This document shows positions 35,507 to 44,854 of a stretch of 64,000 nucleotides of DNA, piece after piece. Position 1 is the first letter of the stretch. Each line of letters begins with the position of its first letter. The DNA is from Flavobacteriaceae bacterium (GTDB taxonomy: Bacteria > Bacteroidota > Bacteroidia > Flavobacteriales > Flavobacteriaceae). The notes below the pieces were generated by a model that searched no databases, had not been told where the DNA came from, and saw nothing but the letters and a program-made list of their open reading frames with translations. Both the position numbers and the translations under genes were made by a program. The DNA lies in contig JABAZA010000013.1 of NCBI GenBank assembly GCA_018608725.1, forward strand, positions 1 to 64,000. The letters run 5' to 3'.

Positions 35507-36682
35507 ATGAAATTCACAAAAGTATTTATTCAATTATTTGCAGCAGGACTACTGATAAGCTCCACTGGATGTCAAGAACAATACCCAGATTTAGGCGATG
35601 GTGTATTTGCCGAATTTGTAACCTCTAAAGACACAATCGTCGTACAATTATTTTATGACAAAGTCCCTTTAACGGTTTCTAATTTTGTAGGCCTTGCAGA
35701 AGGTACCCATCCTCTATTGGCAGATTCCCTGAAAGGCAAACCCTACTATAATGGAACTGTTTTTCACAGAGTAATTGATCAATTTATGATTCAAGGTGGG
35801 GATCCCACTGCAACAGGTTCTGGAAATCCTGGATTCAAATTTGGAGATGAATTTGACGAGAGTCTAAAGCATGATAAACCGGGGATTCTATCCATGGCCA
35901 ATTCTGGACCTGCAACCAACGGCAGTCAGTTTTTTATTACAGAAAAACCAACCCCACACTTAGATAACAGACATTCTGTTTTTGGAGAAGTCGTTAAAGG
36001 CTTTGCTGTAGTCGATACAATATCTAATGTTAAGGTTGCTTCAGGATCCAATAAACCTTTGGAAGATGTGAAAATATTAAAATTAAATATTATTCGTCAA
36101 GGAATGCGTGCTAGAGGATTTGACGCTGCTGACACATGGAACACAGAATTTCCTTTGTTAGAAGAAAAACGCTTAAAAAAACTTGAAGAAGCCAAGAAGA
36201 AAGCGGAAGAAGCTAAAAAAATTGCCGATGAAAAAATGGAACTAGCTGCGCAGGAAATGGTTCCCGTACTCAACATGTTTAAGAGTCAAGCTATTCAGCA
36301 AACTTCGGGTTTACTTGTTTATAACATCGTAAAAGGCAGCGGACCAAAGCCCCGTGCTGGTGCTACTGTTAAACTGAATTATGAAGGCTATTTTACAGAT
36401 GGTAAATTGTTTGGCACCAACGTTAAAACAATCGATGAGAAATGTGGAACATATGACGCCCGAAAAGAACAAAGAGGTGGATATGGCGCAATGCCAATGA
36501 AAATCGATCCAGAAGCAAAAATGATTCCAGGATTTAAAGAAGGAGTGCTTAATATGTCTGTTGGTGACAAAACATTCTTATACCTTCCTTCTCATCTTGC
36601 CTATGGAGAAAAAGGAGCCGGACCAATAAAACCAAACTCCGATTTAGTGTTTATTGTGGAAATGCTTGAAGTCGTAGAATAA
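35507..36682 (+). CDS. Cyclophilin-FKBP fusion peptidyl-prolyl isomerase lipoprotein
   Basis: 391 residues. A lipoprotein signal peptide ends at Cys22 (ISSTGC). Residues about 30-200 are a cyclophilin domain (FHRVIDQFMIQGGDPTATGSG, NGSQFFITEKPTPHLD with the Gln-Phe active-site pair, HSVFGEV). Residues about 220-265 form a charged Ala/Lys/Glu helix, and 280-391 are an FKBP domain (VKLNYEGYFTDGKLFGTN, MIPGFKEGVLNMSVGDK, HLAYGEKGAG). Two unrelated prolyl-isomerase folds on one lipoprotein suggest a periplasmic folding factor; a role alongside GldI is inferred from adjacency. A strong terminator follows. Confidence 0.93.
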   Translation: MKFTKVFIQLFAAGLLISSTGCQEQYPDLGDGVFAEFVTSKDTIVVQLFYDKVPLTVSNFVGLAEGTHPLLADSLKGKPYYNGTVFHRVIDQFMIQGGDPTATGSGNPGFKFGDEFDESLKHDKPGILSMANSGPATNGSQFFITEKPTPHLDNRHSVFGEVVKGFAVVDTISNVKVASGSNKPLEDVKILKLNIIRQGMRARGFDAADTWNTEFPLLEEKRLKKLEEAKKKAEEAKKIADEKMELAAQEMVPVLNMFKSQAIQQTSGLLVYNIVKGSGPKPRAGATVKLNYEGYFTDGKLFGTNVKTIDEKCGTYDARKEQRGGYGAMPMKIDPEAKMIPGFKEGVLNMSVGDKTFLYLPSHLAYGEKGAGPIKPNSDLVFIVEMLEVVE

Positions 36683-36700
36683 CATACTACCAATCAAACA

Positions 36701-36729
36701 AAAAAAGCAGCCAGTTGGCTGCTTTTTTT
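36701..36729. terminator. Bidirectional terminator between the PPIase gene and pepD
   Basis: AAAAAAGCAGCCA and TGGCTGCTTTTTT form a perfect 13-base-pair inverted repeat with two bases between the arms, followed by more Ts; it also serves the converging pepD. Confidence 0.9.
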
Positions 36730-36749
36730 TTGTAAAATCTGCTAAATCC

Positions 36750-38210
36750 TTATGCTTTAGGAATATGCTTTAAAATCTCTAAAACAAAAATCCAAAATTT
36801 CTGAACAGAAGAAATTTGAACACGTTCATCAGGAGAGTGAGCTCCTTTAATATTAGGTCCAAAACTAATCATTTCCATATCTGGGTAATGTGTCCCTAAA
36901 ATTCCGCATTCCAACCCCGCATGACAGGCTGCAACATGTGGTTTTTCATTATATAAGGTTTCGTATAAAGATCTCAGTACTTTCAAAATAGAGGAATCCA
37001 TATCGGGTGCCCATCCAGGGTAATCTCCAGAAAGTTCTACTTCACAACCAATAAGTTCAAAGGTTGCACGTAACATCATTGCTAAATCCATTTTAGAAGA
37101 TTCCACAGAAGAGCGTGTTAAACACCCTATTTTCACGTTTCCATCTTTGATCATGACACGTGCAATATTATTAGAGGTTTCTACCAATTCAGGGATCTCA
37201 GGACTCATGCGATAAACACCATTCCATGCGGCATAAATAGCACGTGTCAAACCTTCTTGAACTCCCAAGTCCATTATGACTTTTGGTGTGTCTATTTTGG
37301 TTAAAACAACGATTAAGTCGGGTTCTAATGTTTTTAGTTCTGATTGTATGGCTTCAATTTGAAGTCCCATTTCATATATAAAAGCCGCTTCTTGAACCTT
37401 ATCAATGGCAACAATTGCTCTGCTTTCTCTAGGAATTGCGTTGCGTAAACTCCCACCATCAATTTCTGAAATTCGCAATCCAAAATTTTCAAAGGCATCA
37501 AACATCAAACGGTTCATGATTTTATTGGCATTTCCAAATCCTTTATGGATATCCATTCCTGAATGACCTCCTTGTAATCCTTTAACTTCAATTGAATAGC
37601 CTATTTTAGTTTCTGGTGTGGGTTCTTCGTTATAAGTTCCTGTGGCGGTTACATCAATACCCCCAGCACAGCCAACTCCAATTTCGTCATCTTCCTCAGT
37701 ATCTAGATTCAAAAGAATGGCGCCATTCAACACCCCTCCTTCAAGTCCCATTGCCCCTGTCATTCCCGTTTCTTCATCAATAGTGAACAGTGCTTCAATC
37801 GCTGGATGTGGAATATCTGTACTTTCTAAAACCGCCATAATAGTTGCCACCCCAAGGCCATTATCGGCTCCGAGTGTTGTTCCTTTTGCTTTGACCCAAT
37901 CCCCTTCCACAAACATCTCAATGCCTTGAGTTAAAAAATCAAAATTAGTGTCGCTATTTTTTTGATGCACCATATCTAAATGCGATTGCATGACAATTGC
38001 CTTTCGATCCTCCATCCCTGCAGTCGCTGGTTTTTTTATGATGACATTTCCTACCGCATCTTCAATGGTTTCTAGGTTTAATTTTTGTCCGAAATTTTTC
38101 ATAAATGCAATCACACGCGCCTCTTTTTTTGAAGGACGAGGCACGGCATTCAAATCTGCAAACTTGTTCCAAACGGCTTTAGGTTCTAGTTGACGTATGT
38201 CTTGACTCAT
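36750..38210 (-). CDS. pepD: Aminoacyl-histidine dipeptidase (PepD, M20)
   Basis: 486 residues, a dinuclear zinc dipeptidase that splits Xaa-His and other unspecific dipeptides. Visible: NAVPRPSKKE front, MQSHLDMVHQ (zinc His and Asp), TTLGADNGLGVA (bridging Asp), TIDEETGMTGA (general-base Glu), the lid-domain GGHSGMDIHKG, and the C-terminal AACHAGLECG and GAHSPDERV ligand and substrate segments. No signal peptide, so cytoplasmic. Monocistronic, with a -7 box 21 bases upstream in a divergent pair with the DUF3810 gene. Confidence 0.95.
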   Translation of the reverse strand: MSQDIRQLEPKAVWNKFADLNAVPRPSKKEARVIAFMKNFGQKLNLETIEDAVGNVIIKKPATAGMEDRKAIVMQSHLDMVHQKNSDTNFDFLTQGIEMFVEGDWVKAKGTTLGADNGLGVATIMAVLESTDIPHPAIEALFTIDEETGMTGAMGLEGGVLNGAILLNLDTEEDDEIGVGCAGGIDVTATGTYNEEPTPETKIGYSIEVKGLQGGHSGMDIHKGFGNANKIMNRLMFDAFENFGLRISEIDGGSLRNAIPRESRAIVAIDKVQEAAFIYEMGLQIEAIQSELKTLEPDLIVVLTKIDTPKVIMDLGVQEGLTRAIYAAWNGVYRMSPEIPELVETSNNIARVMIKDGNVKIGCLTRSSVESSKMDLAMMLRATFELIGCEVELSGDYPGWAPDMDSSILKVLRSLYETLYNEKPHVAACHAGLECGILGTHYPDMEMISFGPNIKGAHSPDERVQISSVQKFWIFVLEILKHIPKA

Positions 38211-38231
38211 GATTTTTGTTTTTTTGTCCTA

Positions 38232-38239
38232 CAAAGGTA
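38232..38239 (-). promoter_or_regulatory. Bacteroidota -7 box for pepD
   Basis: The minus strand reads TACCTTTG, an exact TAnnTTTG match 21 bases before the pepD ATG. Confidence 0.5.
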
Positions 38240-38271
38240 CGGTTTTCATCCCGTTCATAAATTAAAATTAT

Positions 38272-38279
38272 TACTTTTG
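38272..38279 (+). promoter_or_regulatory. Bacteroidota -7 box for the DUF3810 gene
   Basis: TACTTTTG matches TAnnTTTG and ends four bases before the ATG at 38284, implying a leaderless or nearly leaderless transcript. Confidence 0.5.
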
Positions 38280-38283
38280 AGTG

Positions 38284-39342
38284 ATGTCAAAAACAGGAAA
38301 AATCATACTTGGTTTGAGTTTACTCCCTCAATACTTTTTCATAAAAGTGATGGCGCAATATCCTGAGTTTGTGGAAACCTATTATAGTAAGGGCATTTTT
38401 CCAATCATTTCTAAATTGCTAAACACAGCTTTTAAATGGATTCCGTTTTCTGTAGGAGATCTGTTATATATCGCCTTGATCGTTTATGTATTGCGTTGGG
38501 TAATTAAAAACGTAAAACGACTTCGAACACACCCCAAAGCATGGGTTTTGGATGTTTTATCTTTTGTATCCCTTCTTTATTTTATGTTTCATTTGTTTTG
38601 GGGCTACAATTATTACCGAGTACCTTTACATACCACACTTAATTTAAACCCAAACTACAGTACCGAGCAATTAAAATCGGTGACCCATCAGTTGGTTTTA
38701 AAAACAAATAAACTTCACTTTGCGATTACCCACGATTCTTTATTAAAAACAACCCTCCCCTATGAATTTGTTGAACTGACTGACATCAGTCAAACCGGCT
38801 ATTCTCAATTGGAAACGCTGTACCCTCATTTTAAACACAACGGACAAAACAGTAAAAAATCACTCTTTAGTATTCCCTTAAGTTATATGGGTTTTAGTGG
38901 CTATGTGAATCCTATAACCTTAGAAGCTCAAATTAATGCGCAGATGCCTTTAAATTCTATGCCAACTACTATTGCGCACGAACAAGCGCATCAATTGGGC
39001 TATGCAGCAGAAAACGAAGCTAATTTTATTGCTTTTTTGGCGAGCATCCATAATAAAAACCCTTATTTCAATTATGCGGGTTATAAATTTGCATTGCGCT
39101 ATTGTTTACAAGAATTATCTAAAAGAGATTCTGAGGCCTACGAATCTACGTTGTGTGCTATGAATCCTGGTGTTTTGGAAGATTACAAGGAAGCATTTGA
39201 GTTCTGGAGTGCTTACAACAACCCAATGGAACCTCTGTTTAAAGTGTTTTACAGTCATTTCTTAAAGGCAAACAACCAAGATAAAGGTATTGAAAGCTAT
39301 AGCTATGTGGTAGCGCTTTTGGTGGATTATTTGGAGGAATGA
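38284..39342 (+). CDS. DUF3810 membrane-bound putative zinc metallopeptidase
   Basis: 352 residues. Three N-terminal hydrophobic helices (about 8-24, 45-70 and 86-107) are followed by a soluble domain with HWGYNYYR-like LFWGYNYYRVPL, the zincin motif HEQAH in TTIAHEQAHQLGY (near 231), and AAENEANFIAFL, where the second Glu is the likely third ligand. That is a gluzincin-like arrangement, so proteolytic activity is plausible but unproven for this family. It runs alone between a -7 box and a terminator. Confidence 0.85.
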   Translation: MSKTGKIILGLSLLPQYFFIKVMAQYPEFVETYYSKGIFPIISKLLNTAFKWIPFSVGDLLYIALIVYVLRWVIKNVKRLRTHPKAWVLDVLSFVSLLYFMFHLFWGYNYYRVPLHTTLNLNPNYSTEQLKSVTHQLVLKTNKLHFAITHDSLLKTTLPYEFVELTDISQTGYSQLETLYPHFKHNGQNSKKSLFSIPLSYMGFSGYVNPITLEAQINAQMPLNSMPTTIAHEQAHQLGYAAENEANFIAFLASIHNKNPYFNYAGYKFALRYCLQELSKRDSEAYESTLCAMNPGVLEDYKEAFEFWSAYNNPMEPLFKVFYSHFLKANNQDKGIESYSYVVALLVDYLEE

Positions 39343-39364
39343 GGACACTTTAACATCTACAAAC

Positions 39365-39398
39365 AAAAATAGCTTAGATCTAAATCCAAGCTATTTTT
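39365..39398. terminator. Terminator between the DUF3810 gene and the repeat lipoprotein
   Basis: AAAAATAGCTT and AAGCTATTTTT form an 11-base-pair stem with a 12-base loop, with T-runs on both strands, between two converging genes. Confidence 0.75.
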
Positions 39399-39419
39399 GT
39401 TTTAATTTAATATTATTAT

Positions 39420-40298
39420 TTACTCACAAGCGTCATAGAGCGCATCAAACTCTTCATCGCTGTTCGCTGTTTGTTGGGTTCCATCTTCAAACTGTACTGT
39501 TATCGGGTAAGAAATGACACAAAAATCTTCTTCTGTAAGTTGACTTACAAATTCCCAAAGCTCGTCATAATTATTCACCGTAACTACAGTTTCATTCTCT
39601 GTAACAAACGACATTGGAAATACGATTTCGAAACATTCTTCTTCACAATCATAACAATCTTCGATGTCATAACAATCATTGTAAAGTGAATCAAATTCTT
39701 GAGGGCTATTTACAGTTTCCTGAGTTCCATCCATTAAAGTCACAGAAATAGGATAAACAAATCCTACAAACTCAAACATATATAAATCCTCTTCAGAATT
39801 TACAGTTACCTCATTTCCGTCATGATCAAGAGCGGTTAATGGATAATTCAATACAAAACATTCATCTTCATGAAAACCGTCATCGAAATCATTATAATCA
39901 TAACAGGCTTCAAGCAGCACTTCCAATGCTTCATAGGATGTAATGGTTTGCTGAGATCCGTCTGCCAAAGTAACATCGAAAGGAACTTCAATAAAAACAT
40001 CTGAATCAAATGTGAGATTTTCTAAGAAAACAAATAATTCTTCGTCACTATTTAGGGTAGTACTCGTTTGTCCATCAGAAACATTGTATGGATAGTTAAT
40101 AACAAAACACTCGCCGTCTTCAACATAATCAGATTCTTGATTTGTTGACGTCGCTGTTCGCGCACTATTAAATAGGTTAGACATTAATTCTTGAGAAATA
40201 TTGTCTTCTGCTTCTGGAGTAACCTCCTCTACTTTTTCAGTGCTACAAGCGTTTAATAAAAGTAAAAAAATAACTGATAATTTTAATAAATTCTTCAT
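39420..40298 (-). CDS. Acidic lipoprotein with three tandem repeats
   Basis: 292 residues. A lipoprotein signal peptide ends at the lipobox LLLNAC (Cys18), followed by a Glu-rich spacer. Three repeats of about 70 residues cover roughly 64-137, 146-211 and 221-292. Each starts with ECF(V/E)(I/L)xFP or NYP and contains two half-units of the form P-(I/V)-T-V-x-x-x-D-G-(T/S)-Q-x-T-x-(N/T)-S-x-E-(E/A), ending in a Cys (ACYDYN, DCYDI, DACE). The protein is very acidic and evenly spaced in Cys. It is probably surface-exposed; function unknown. It has a fully consensus promoter. Confidence 0.8.
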   Translation of the reverse strand: MKNLLKLSVIFLLLLNACSTEKVEEVTPEAEDNISQELMSNLFNSARTATSTNQESDYVEDGECFVINYPYNVSDGQTSTTLNSDEELFVFLENLTFDSDVFIEVPFDVTLADGSQQTITSYEALEVLLEACYDYNDFDDGFHEDECFVLNYPLTALDHDGNEVTVNSEEDLYMFEFVGFVYPISVTLMDGTQETVNSPQEFDSLYNDCYDIEDCYDCEEECFEIVFPMSFVTENETVVTVNNYDELWEFVSQLTEEDFCVISYPITVQFEDGTQQTANSDEEFDALYDACE

Positions 40299-40327
40299 TA
40301 TTAATGATTTATCTTTATTCTAATCAT

Positions 40328-40359
40328 CAAATTTAATTATATACACAACTTTAAACAAA
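40328..40359 (-). promoter_or_regulatory. Consensus Bacteroidota promoter for the repeat lipoprotein
   Basis: On the minus strand TTTG (40359-40356), a 20-base spacer and TAAATTTG (40335-40328), matching both elements exactly, 29 bases before the ATG. Confidence 0.75.
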
Positions 40360-40481
40360 AAAAACGTATCAATTATAATTAATTTAACAACTTGAATTTA
40401 ATTGTTAAAAAAAACACCCATTTTAAGATTTCTATAAAAGTTTATGAGTAAATTGAAACGCTAATTAAATTTTATAACCTA

Positions 40482-43457
40482 ATGAAAAAATTAATCTTCC
40501 TTTGGAGCTTATTCGGAGTATTCTCTGTATTTGCTCAGGATTACTTTCCAAAGAACGATGGAGTGAAATCTAAAAATACAAATTTCACAGCCATTACGAA
40601 CGCAAAAATTTTTATAACGCCTTCACAACATATAGAGAATGGGACGTTATTAATTCGAGAAGGAAACATCATAAAGGTTGGAACCAATATCGAACTCCCT
40701 AAAAATACAGTTGTGATCGATATAAAAGGAAAATCCATATACCCATCCTTTATCGATCTTTACTCCGATTTTGGAGTTGCAAAACCCAAACGCGAAAGTA
40801 GCGGAGGTCGCTCGGCACAATACAAAGCGAGCCGTGAAGGCTTTTATTGGAACGATCATATCCGACCAGAACAAAATGCCATCGACCATTTTAAATATGA
40901 TAAAAAAGCCGCTAAACAATTATTAGAAGCTGGATTTGGAGTGGTTAACACACATTTACAAGATGGGGTTGTTCGTGGAACAGGAGCATTGGTCGCTTTG
41001 GATTCTAACGGAAGTGATTCACAGCGCATCCTTTCAGATCAATCGGCAAAGTATCTCTCATTTTCAAAAAGTGTTCGATCGCTTCAGTCCTACCCTTCCT
41101 CAATTATGGGGACAATGGCGTTATTAAGACAACTTAATTATGATGCCGATTGGTATGCTAAAGGAAATGTTTCCACAAAAGACCGCTCAATAGAGGCTTA
41201 CATCCAAAATAAAAATCAAGTTCAAATTATAGAGGCTGGTAGCAGAGCCAATGCTTTAAGAGCTGATAAGGTTGGAGACGAAATAGGCGTACAATATGTT
41301 ATTTTGGGTGGTGGCGATGAATTTGAACGGATTAATGAAATCAAAAACACAAAAGCAACGTTTATTATTCCATTAAACTTTCCGAAGGCCTATGATGTTG
41401 AAAATACGTTTTTAACCAACTTTCTGGAGCTTGAAGCCATGAAAGAATGGAACCAACGCCCTGGAAACCCAAGGGCATTAGAAATCAATGGAATCTCTTT
41501 TGCATTTACAACTAAAGGTCTGAAGTCCATGAAAGATTTCAAAACAAACCTTCATAAAGCAATTGAGTATGGATTGGATAAAACTACTGCCTTAGAAGCC
41601 TTGACTTCACAACCTGCTGAAATTTTAGGGAATTCAAAGCTTGGAAACCTAAACGTAGGGAGTTATGCAAATTTCTTGATTACTTCTGGAGATATTTTTG
41701 ACCCTAATACTACACTTTATGAAAATTGGATCAATGGTTCAAGAACTATCTTTGAAGATTTAACAAAGAAAGACATTAGAGGAGACTACGGTTTTACAAT
41801 AAATACTGATAACTATGAACTTAAAATATCAGGGACGCTGACTAAACTTAAAACTGAAATAACATCTGATTCTCTAAAATTAAGCAGCAGTTTAAAATAT
41901 GAAAATGATTGGATGCACTTAATGTTTTCTACAAAAGACACAACTCAACAAGGGTTTATTAGGGTCAATGCAAAAATTCTTTCGAGTGTTGAAAACATCT
42001 CGGGAACCGCCACTTTATTAGATGGAACAACTCCTAGCATAAAAATAAAACGCATCAACACAGATTCTTCAAAAGATTTAAAATCTAAAACAGAAGAAAA
42101 ATCAGATTCACCAAAAATAGTTCCTGTGAGTTATCCTAACGGGGCTTATGGATTTAAAGAACTCCCAACAGCAGAAACTATTCTATTTAAAAACGCCACG
42201 GTATGGACAAATGAATCCGAAGGAATTCTACAAAATACAGATGTACTTGTAAAAGATGGGCGAATTTCAAAAATAGGAATCAACCTCAAAAACTCAAAAG
42301 CCACTGTAATAGATGCTACTGGAAAACATCTAACTGCTGGAATTGTGGATGAGCATTCGCATATCGCAGCAGCAAGTATCAACGAGAGCGGACAAAACTC
42401 CTCCGCTGAAGTTAGTATAGAAGACGTAATTGATGCCGATGATGTGGATATTTACAGAAATTTAGCTGGTGGGGTTACAACGATTCAAATTTTACATGGC
42501 TCTGCCAATCCGATTGGAGGACGTTCTGCAATCATTAAATTAAAATGGGGCGATTCTGCAGAAAATTTAATCTACAAAAACACGCCAAAATTTATAAAAT
42601 TCGCACTTGGTGAAAATGTCAAACAATCCAATTGGGGAAGTTACAGTCGTTTTCCACAAACACGTATGGGTGTTGAACAGCTTTATATCGATTATTTTAC
42701 AAGAGCAAAAACCTATGACGCTCTAAAGAAAAGCGGAAAACCGTATCGAAAAGACACCGAAATGGAAGTGCTTTCAGAAATTCTAAATAAGGAACGTTTC
42801 ATAAGTTGCCATTCTTACGTTCAAAGTGAAATTAATATGTTAATGAAAGTCGCAGAAAAATTTGATTTTAACATTAACACCTTCACCCATATCTTAGAAG
42901 GTTATAAAGTTGCTGATAAGATGAAAGCACATGGAGCTGGCGCTTCAACTTTTAGTGACTGGTGGGCCTATAAATACGAAGTCAATGACGCCATACCTTA
43001 TAACGCCTCTATTTTGAATTCTTTGGGTGTTGTGACAGCGATTAACAGTGATGATGCCGAAATGTCAAGACGCCTTAATCAGGAAGCTGCAAAAGCAGTA
43101 AAATATGGTGGCACTTCTGAAGAAGATGCTTGGAAAATGGTAACGCTTAATCCTGCAAAATTACTTCATATCGATGATAAAGTTGGAAGTATTAAAGTTG
43201 GAAAAGATGCCGATTTAGTACTTTGGAGCGATCACCCCTTATCCGTATATTCAAAAGCTGAAAAAACACTCATTGAAGGAGTAACTTATTTTGATATCCA
43301 GCGGGATTCAAAACTAAGAGCATCAATTCAAAACGAGAGAGACGAGCTCATACTAATGATGTTAAAAGAAAAAAATAAAGGAATGAAAACACAGCCAATA
43401 AAGAAAAAAGACAAGCAACTTTTACACTGTGATTCAATAGATATAAATCAACTATAA
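40482..43457 (+). CDS. Double-domain amidohydrolase-family exported protein
   Basis: 991 residues with a cleavable signal peptide (about 1-18, ending VFAQ). Two amidohydrolase units lie in tandem. The first (about 30-430) keeps the beta-sandwich frames (GTLLIREGNIIKVG, GNLNVGSYANFLI) but has DLYSD where HxH is expected. The second (about 565-965) keeps likely metal ligands: HSH in DEHSHIAAA (near 624), His near 774 (SCHSYVQ), His near 803 (FTHILEG) and Asp near 855 (INSDDAE), as in imidazolonepropionase-like enzymes. Substrate unknown. A second amidohydrolase-family gene follows after 11 bases. Confidence 0.88.
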   Translation: MKKLIFLWSLFGVFSVFAQDYFPKNDGVKSKNTNFTAITNAKIFITPSQHIENGTLLIREGNIIKVGTNIELPKNTVVIDIKGKSIYPSFIDLYSDFGVAKPKRESSGGRSAQYKASREGFYWNDHIRPEQNAIDHFKYDKKAAKQLLEAGFGVVNTHLQDGVVRGTGALVALDSNGSDSQRILSDQSAKYLSFSKSVRSLQSYPSSIMGTMALLRQLNYDADWYAKGNVSTKDRSIEAYIQNKNQVQIIEAGSRANALRADKVGDEIGVQYVILGGGDEFERINEIKNTKATFIIPLNFPKAYDVENTFLTNFLELEAMKEWNQRPGNPRALEINGISFAFTTKGLKSMKDFKTNLHKAIEYGLDKTTALEALTSQPAEILGNSKLGNLNVGSYANFLITSGDIFDPNTTLYENWINGSRTIFEDLTKKDIRGDYGFTINTDNYELKISGTLTKLKTEITSDSLKLSSSLKYENDWMHLMFSTKDTTQQGFIRVNAKILSSVENISGTATLLDGTTPSIKIKRINTDSSKDLKSKTEEKSDSPKIVPVSYPNGAYGFKELPTAETILFKNATVWTNESEGILQNTDVLVKDGRISKIGINLKNSKATVIDATGKHLTAGIVDEHSHIAAASINESGQNSSAEVSIEDVIDADDVDIYRNLAGGVTTIQILHGSANPIGGRSAIIKLKWGDSAENLIYKNTPKFIKFALGENVKQSNWGSYSRFPQTRMGVEQLYIDYFTRAKTYDALKKSGKPYRKDTEMEVLSEILNKERFISCHSYVQSEINMLMKVAEKFDFNINTFTHILEGYKVADKMKAHGAGASTFSDWWAYKYEVNDAIPYNASILNSLGVVTAINSDDAEMSRRLNQEAAKAVKYGGTSEEDAWKMVTLNPAKLLHIDDKVGSIKVGKDADLVLWSDHPLSVYSKAEKTLIEGVTYFDIQRDSKLRASIQNERDELILMMLKEKNKGMKTQPIKKKDKQLLHCDSIDINQL

Positions 43458-43468
43458 ATATACAATAT

Positions 43469-44767
43469 ATGAAACTTATAAAATTAATTATACTATCGAT
43501 TGTTTGTGTATCTATAGCAAACGCACAACAAACTCCCGCAGAAGTTCAATCAAAGACTGTAGCAATTGTAGGCGGCACTGCCCATTTAGGAAATGGATCA
43601 GTCATCCAAAATAGTTTAATCATTTTTGAAAATGAAATTTTACAAACCGTATCTGAATACAATAAATCTGAAGATCTCTCTAAAATGGAAGTGATCGATG
43701 CAAAAAACCAACATATATACCCTGGGTTTATTGTAGCGAATTCAACCTTAGGACTTATAGAAATTGATGCTGTTAGAGCAACAGATGATGATGAAGAATT
43801 AGGAAATTGGAACCCGCATATTAGAAGTTTAATCGCTTACAATGCCGAATCTAGAGTCGTGGAGAGTATGCGACCAAACGGAGTACTCATAGCTCAAATC
43901 ACACCAAGAGGTGGACGTATTTCAGGCACCTCCTCCATCGTTCAACTCGATGCTTGGAATTGGGAAGATGCCGTCCTTAGAGTGGATGATGGAATTCACT
44001 TAAATTGGCCGAGCACATTTAGTCGTGGACGCTGGTGGTTAGGTGAAGACCCAGGTTTAAAAAGCAATCCAAAATACAGCAATCAAACATCTGAAATTAA
44101 AGCCTATTTTAATAATGCCAAAGCAAATTCAAACAATGCTAAAGCAAAATTAAACTTACCATTAAATGCAATGCGCGGCCTATTTGATCAATCCAAAACC
44201 CTTTATATTCATGTAAATGATGAAAAAGGAATTGTAGATGCCGTTGAATTCTCCAAATCACAAGAACTGTCAAAAATCGTTATTGTTGGTGGATATGAGG
44301 CTTACAAACTCGCAGACTATTTAAAAGAAAATAAAATTTCTGTCCTACTCAGACGCGTACATTCTCGCCCTAATCATGATGATCATGATTATGATTTACC
44401 TTTTAAAATGGCTCATCTTTTAGTTGAAGCAGGTGTGACTGTAGGCTTAGAAACGAGTGGCGATATGGAACGTATGAACTCACGAAACCTTCCGTTTTAT
44501 GCAGGGACAACAGTGGCACATGGACTCTCAAAAGAACAAGCGTTGCAATTAATAACTTTAAACACCGCTAAAATTCTCGGGATCGATACGCAATATGGTT
44601 CTTTGGAAGTAGGGAAAAGTGCAACTTTATTTATAAGCAGTGGTGATGCTTTAGACATGCGAACAAACAATTTAACGAATGCATTTATAGATGGTCGAAA
44701 TATTAGTTTAGAAAGCCATCAAACCGAACTCTGGAAACGCTATTCAAAAAAATACGAGAAAAACTAA
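43469..44767 (+). CDS. Amidohydrolase-family exported protein, metal site apparently lost
   Basis: 432 residues with a signal peptide (about 1-19, ending NANA-like IANAQ). It has the amidohydrolase beta-sandwich front (AIVGGTAHLGNGSVIQNSLIIFEN) and end (LGIDTQYGSLEVGKSATLFIS), but at the usual HxH place it reads YPGFIVANSTLG. An HDDHDYD cluster near 305 is unusual. It probably pairs with the larger upstream protein, perhaps as a non-catalytic partner (inference); catalysis by this protein alone is doubtful. Terminator follows. Confidence 0.83.
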   Translation: MKLIKLIILSIVCVSIANAQQTPAEVQSKTVAIVGGTAHLGNGSVIQNSLIIFENEILQTVSEYNKSEDLSKMEVIDAKNQHIYPGFIVANSTLGLIEIDAVRATDDDEELGNWNPHIRSLIAYNAESRVVESMRPNGVLIAQITPRGGRISGTSSIVQLDAWNWEDAVLRVDDGIHLNWPSTFSRGRWWLGEDPGLKSNPKYSNQTSEIKAYFNNAKANSNNAKAKLNLPLNAMRGLFDQSKTLYIHVNDEKGIVDAVEFSKSQELSKIVIVGGYEAYKLADYLKENKISVLLRRVHSRPNHDDHDYDLPFKMAHLLVEAGVTVGLETSGDMERMNSRNLPFYAGTTVAHGLSKEQALQLITLNTAKILGIDTQYGSLEVGKSATLFISSGDALDMRTNNLTNAFIDGRNISLESHQTELWKRYSKKYEKN

Positions 44768-44791
44768 TACTTCCTCTCTATTATAAAATAT

Positions 44792-44820
44792 AAGTTCAAG
44801 TTTCGGCTTGGACTTTTTTG
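44792..44820 (+). terminator. Intrinsic terminator after the amidohydrolase pair
   Basis: AAGTTCAAG pairs with CTTGGACTT (one G-U) around TTTCGG and is followed by a run of Ts, 25 bases past the stop codon. Confidence 0.75.
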
Positions 44821-44842
44821 TTTCGGCTTAAAAATTAAACAC

Positions 44843-44850
44843 TATTTTTG
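44843..44850 (+). promoter_or_regulatory. Bacteroidota -7 box for the SpoU methyltransferase
   Basis: TATTTTTG is an exact TAnnTTTG match ending four bases before the ATG at 44855, again pointing to a leaderless transcript. Confidence 0.5.
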
Positions 44851-44854
44851 TTGT

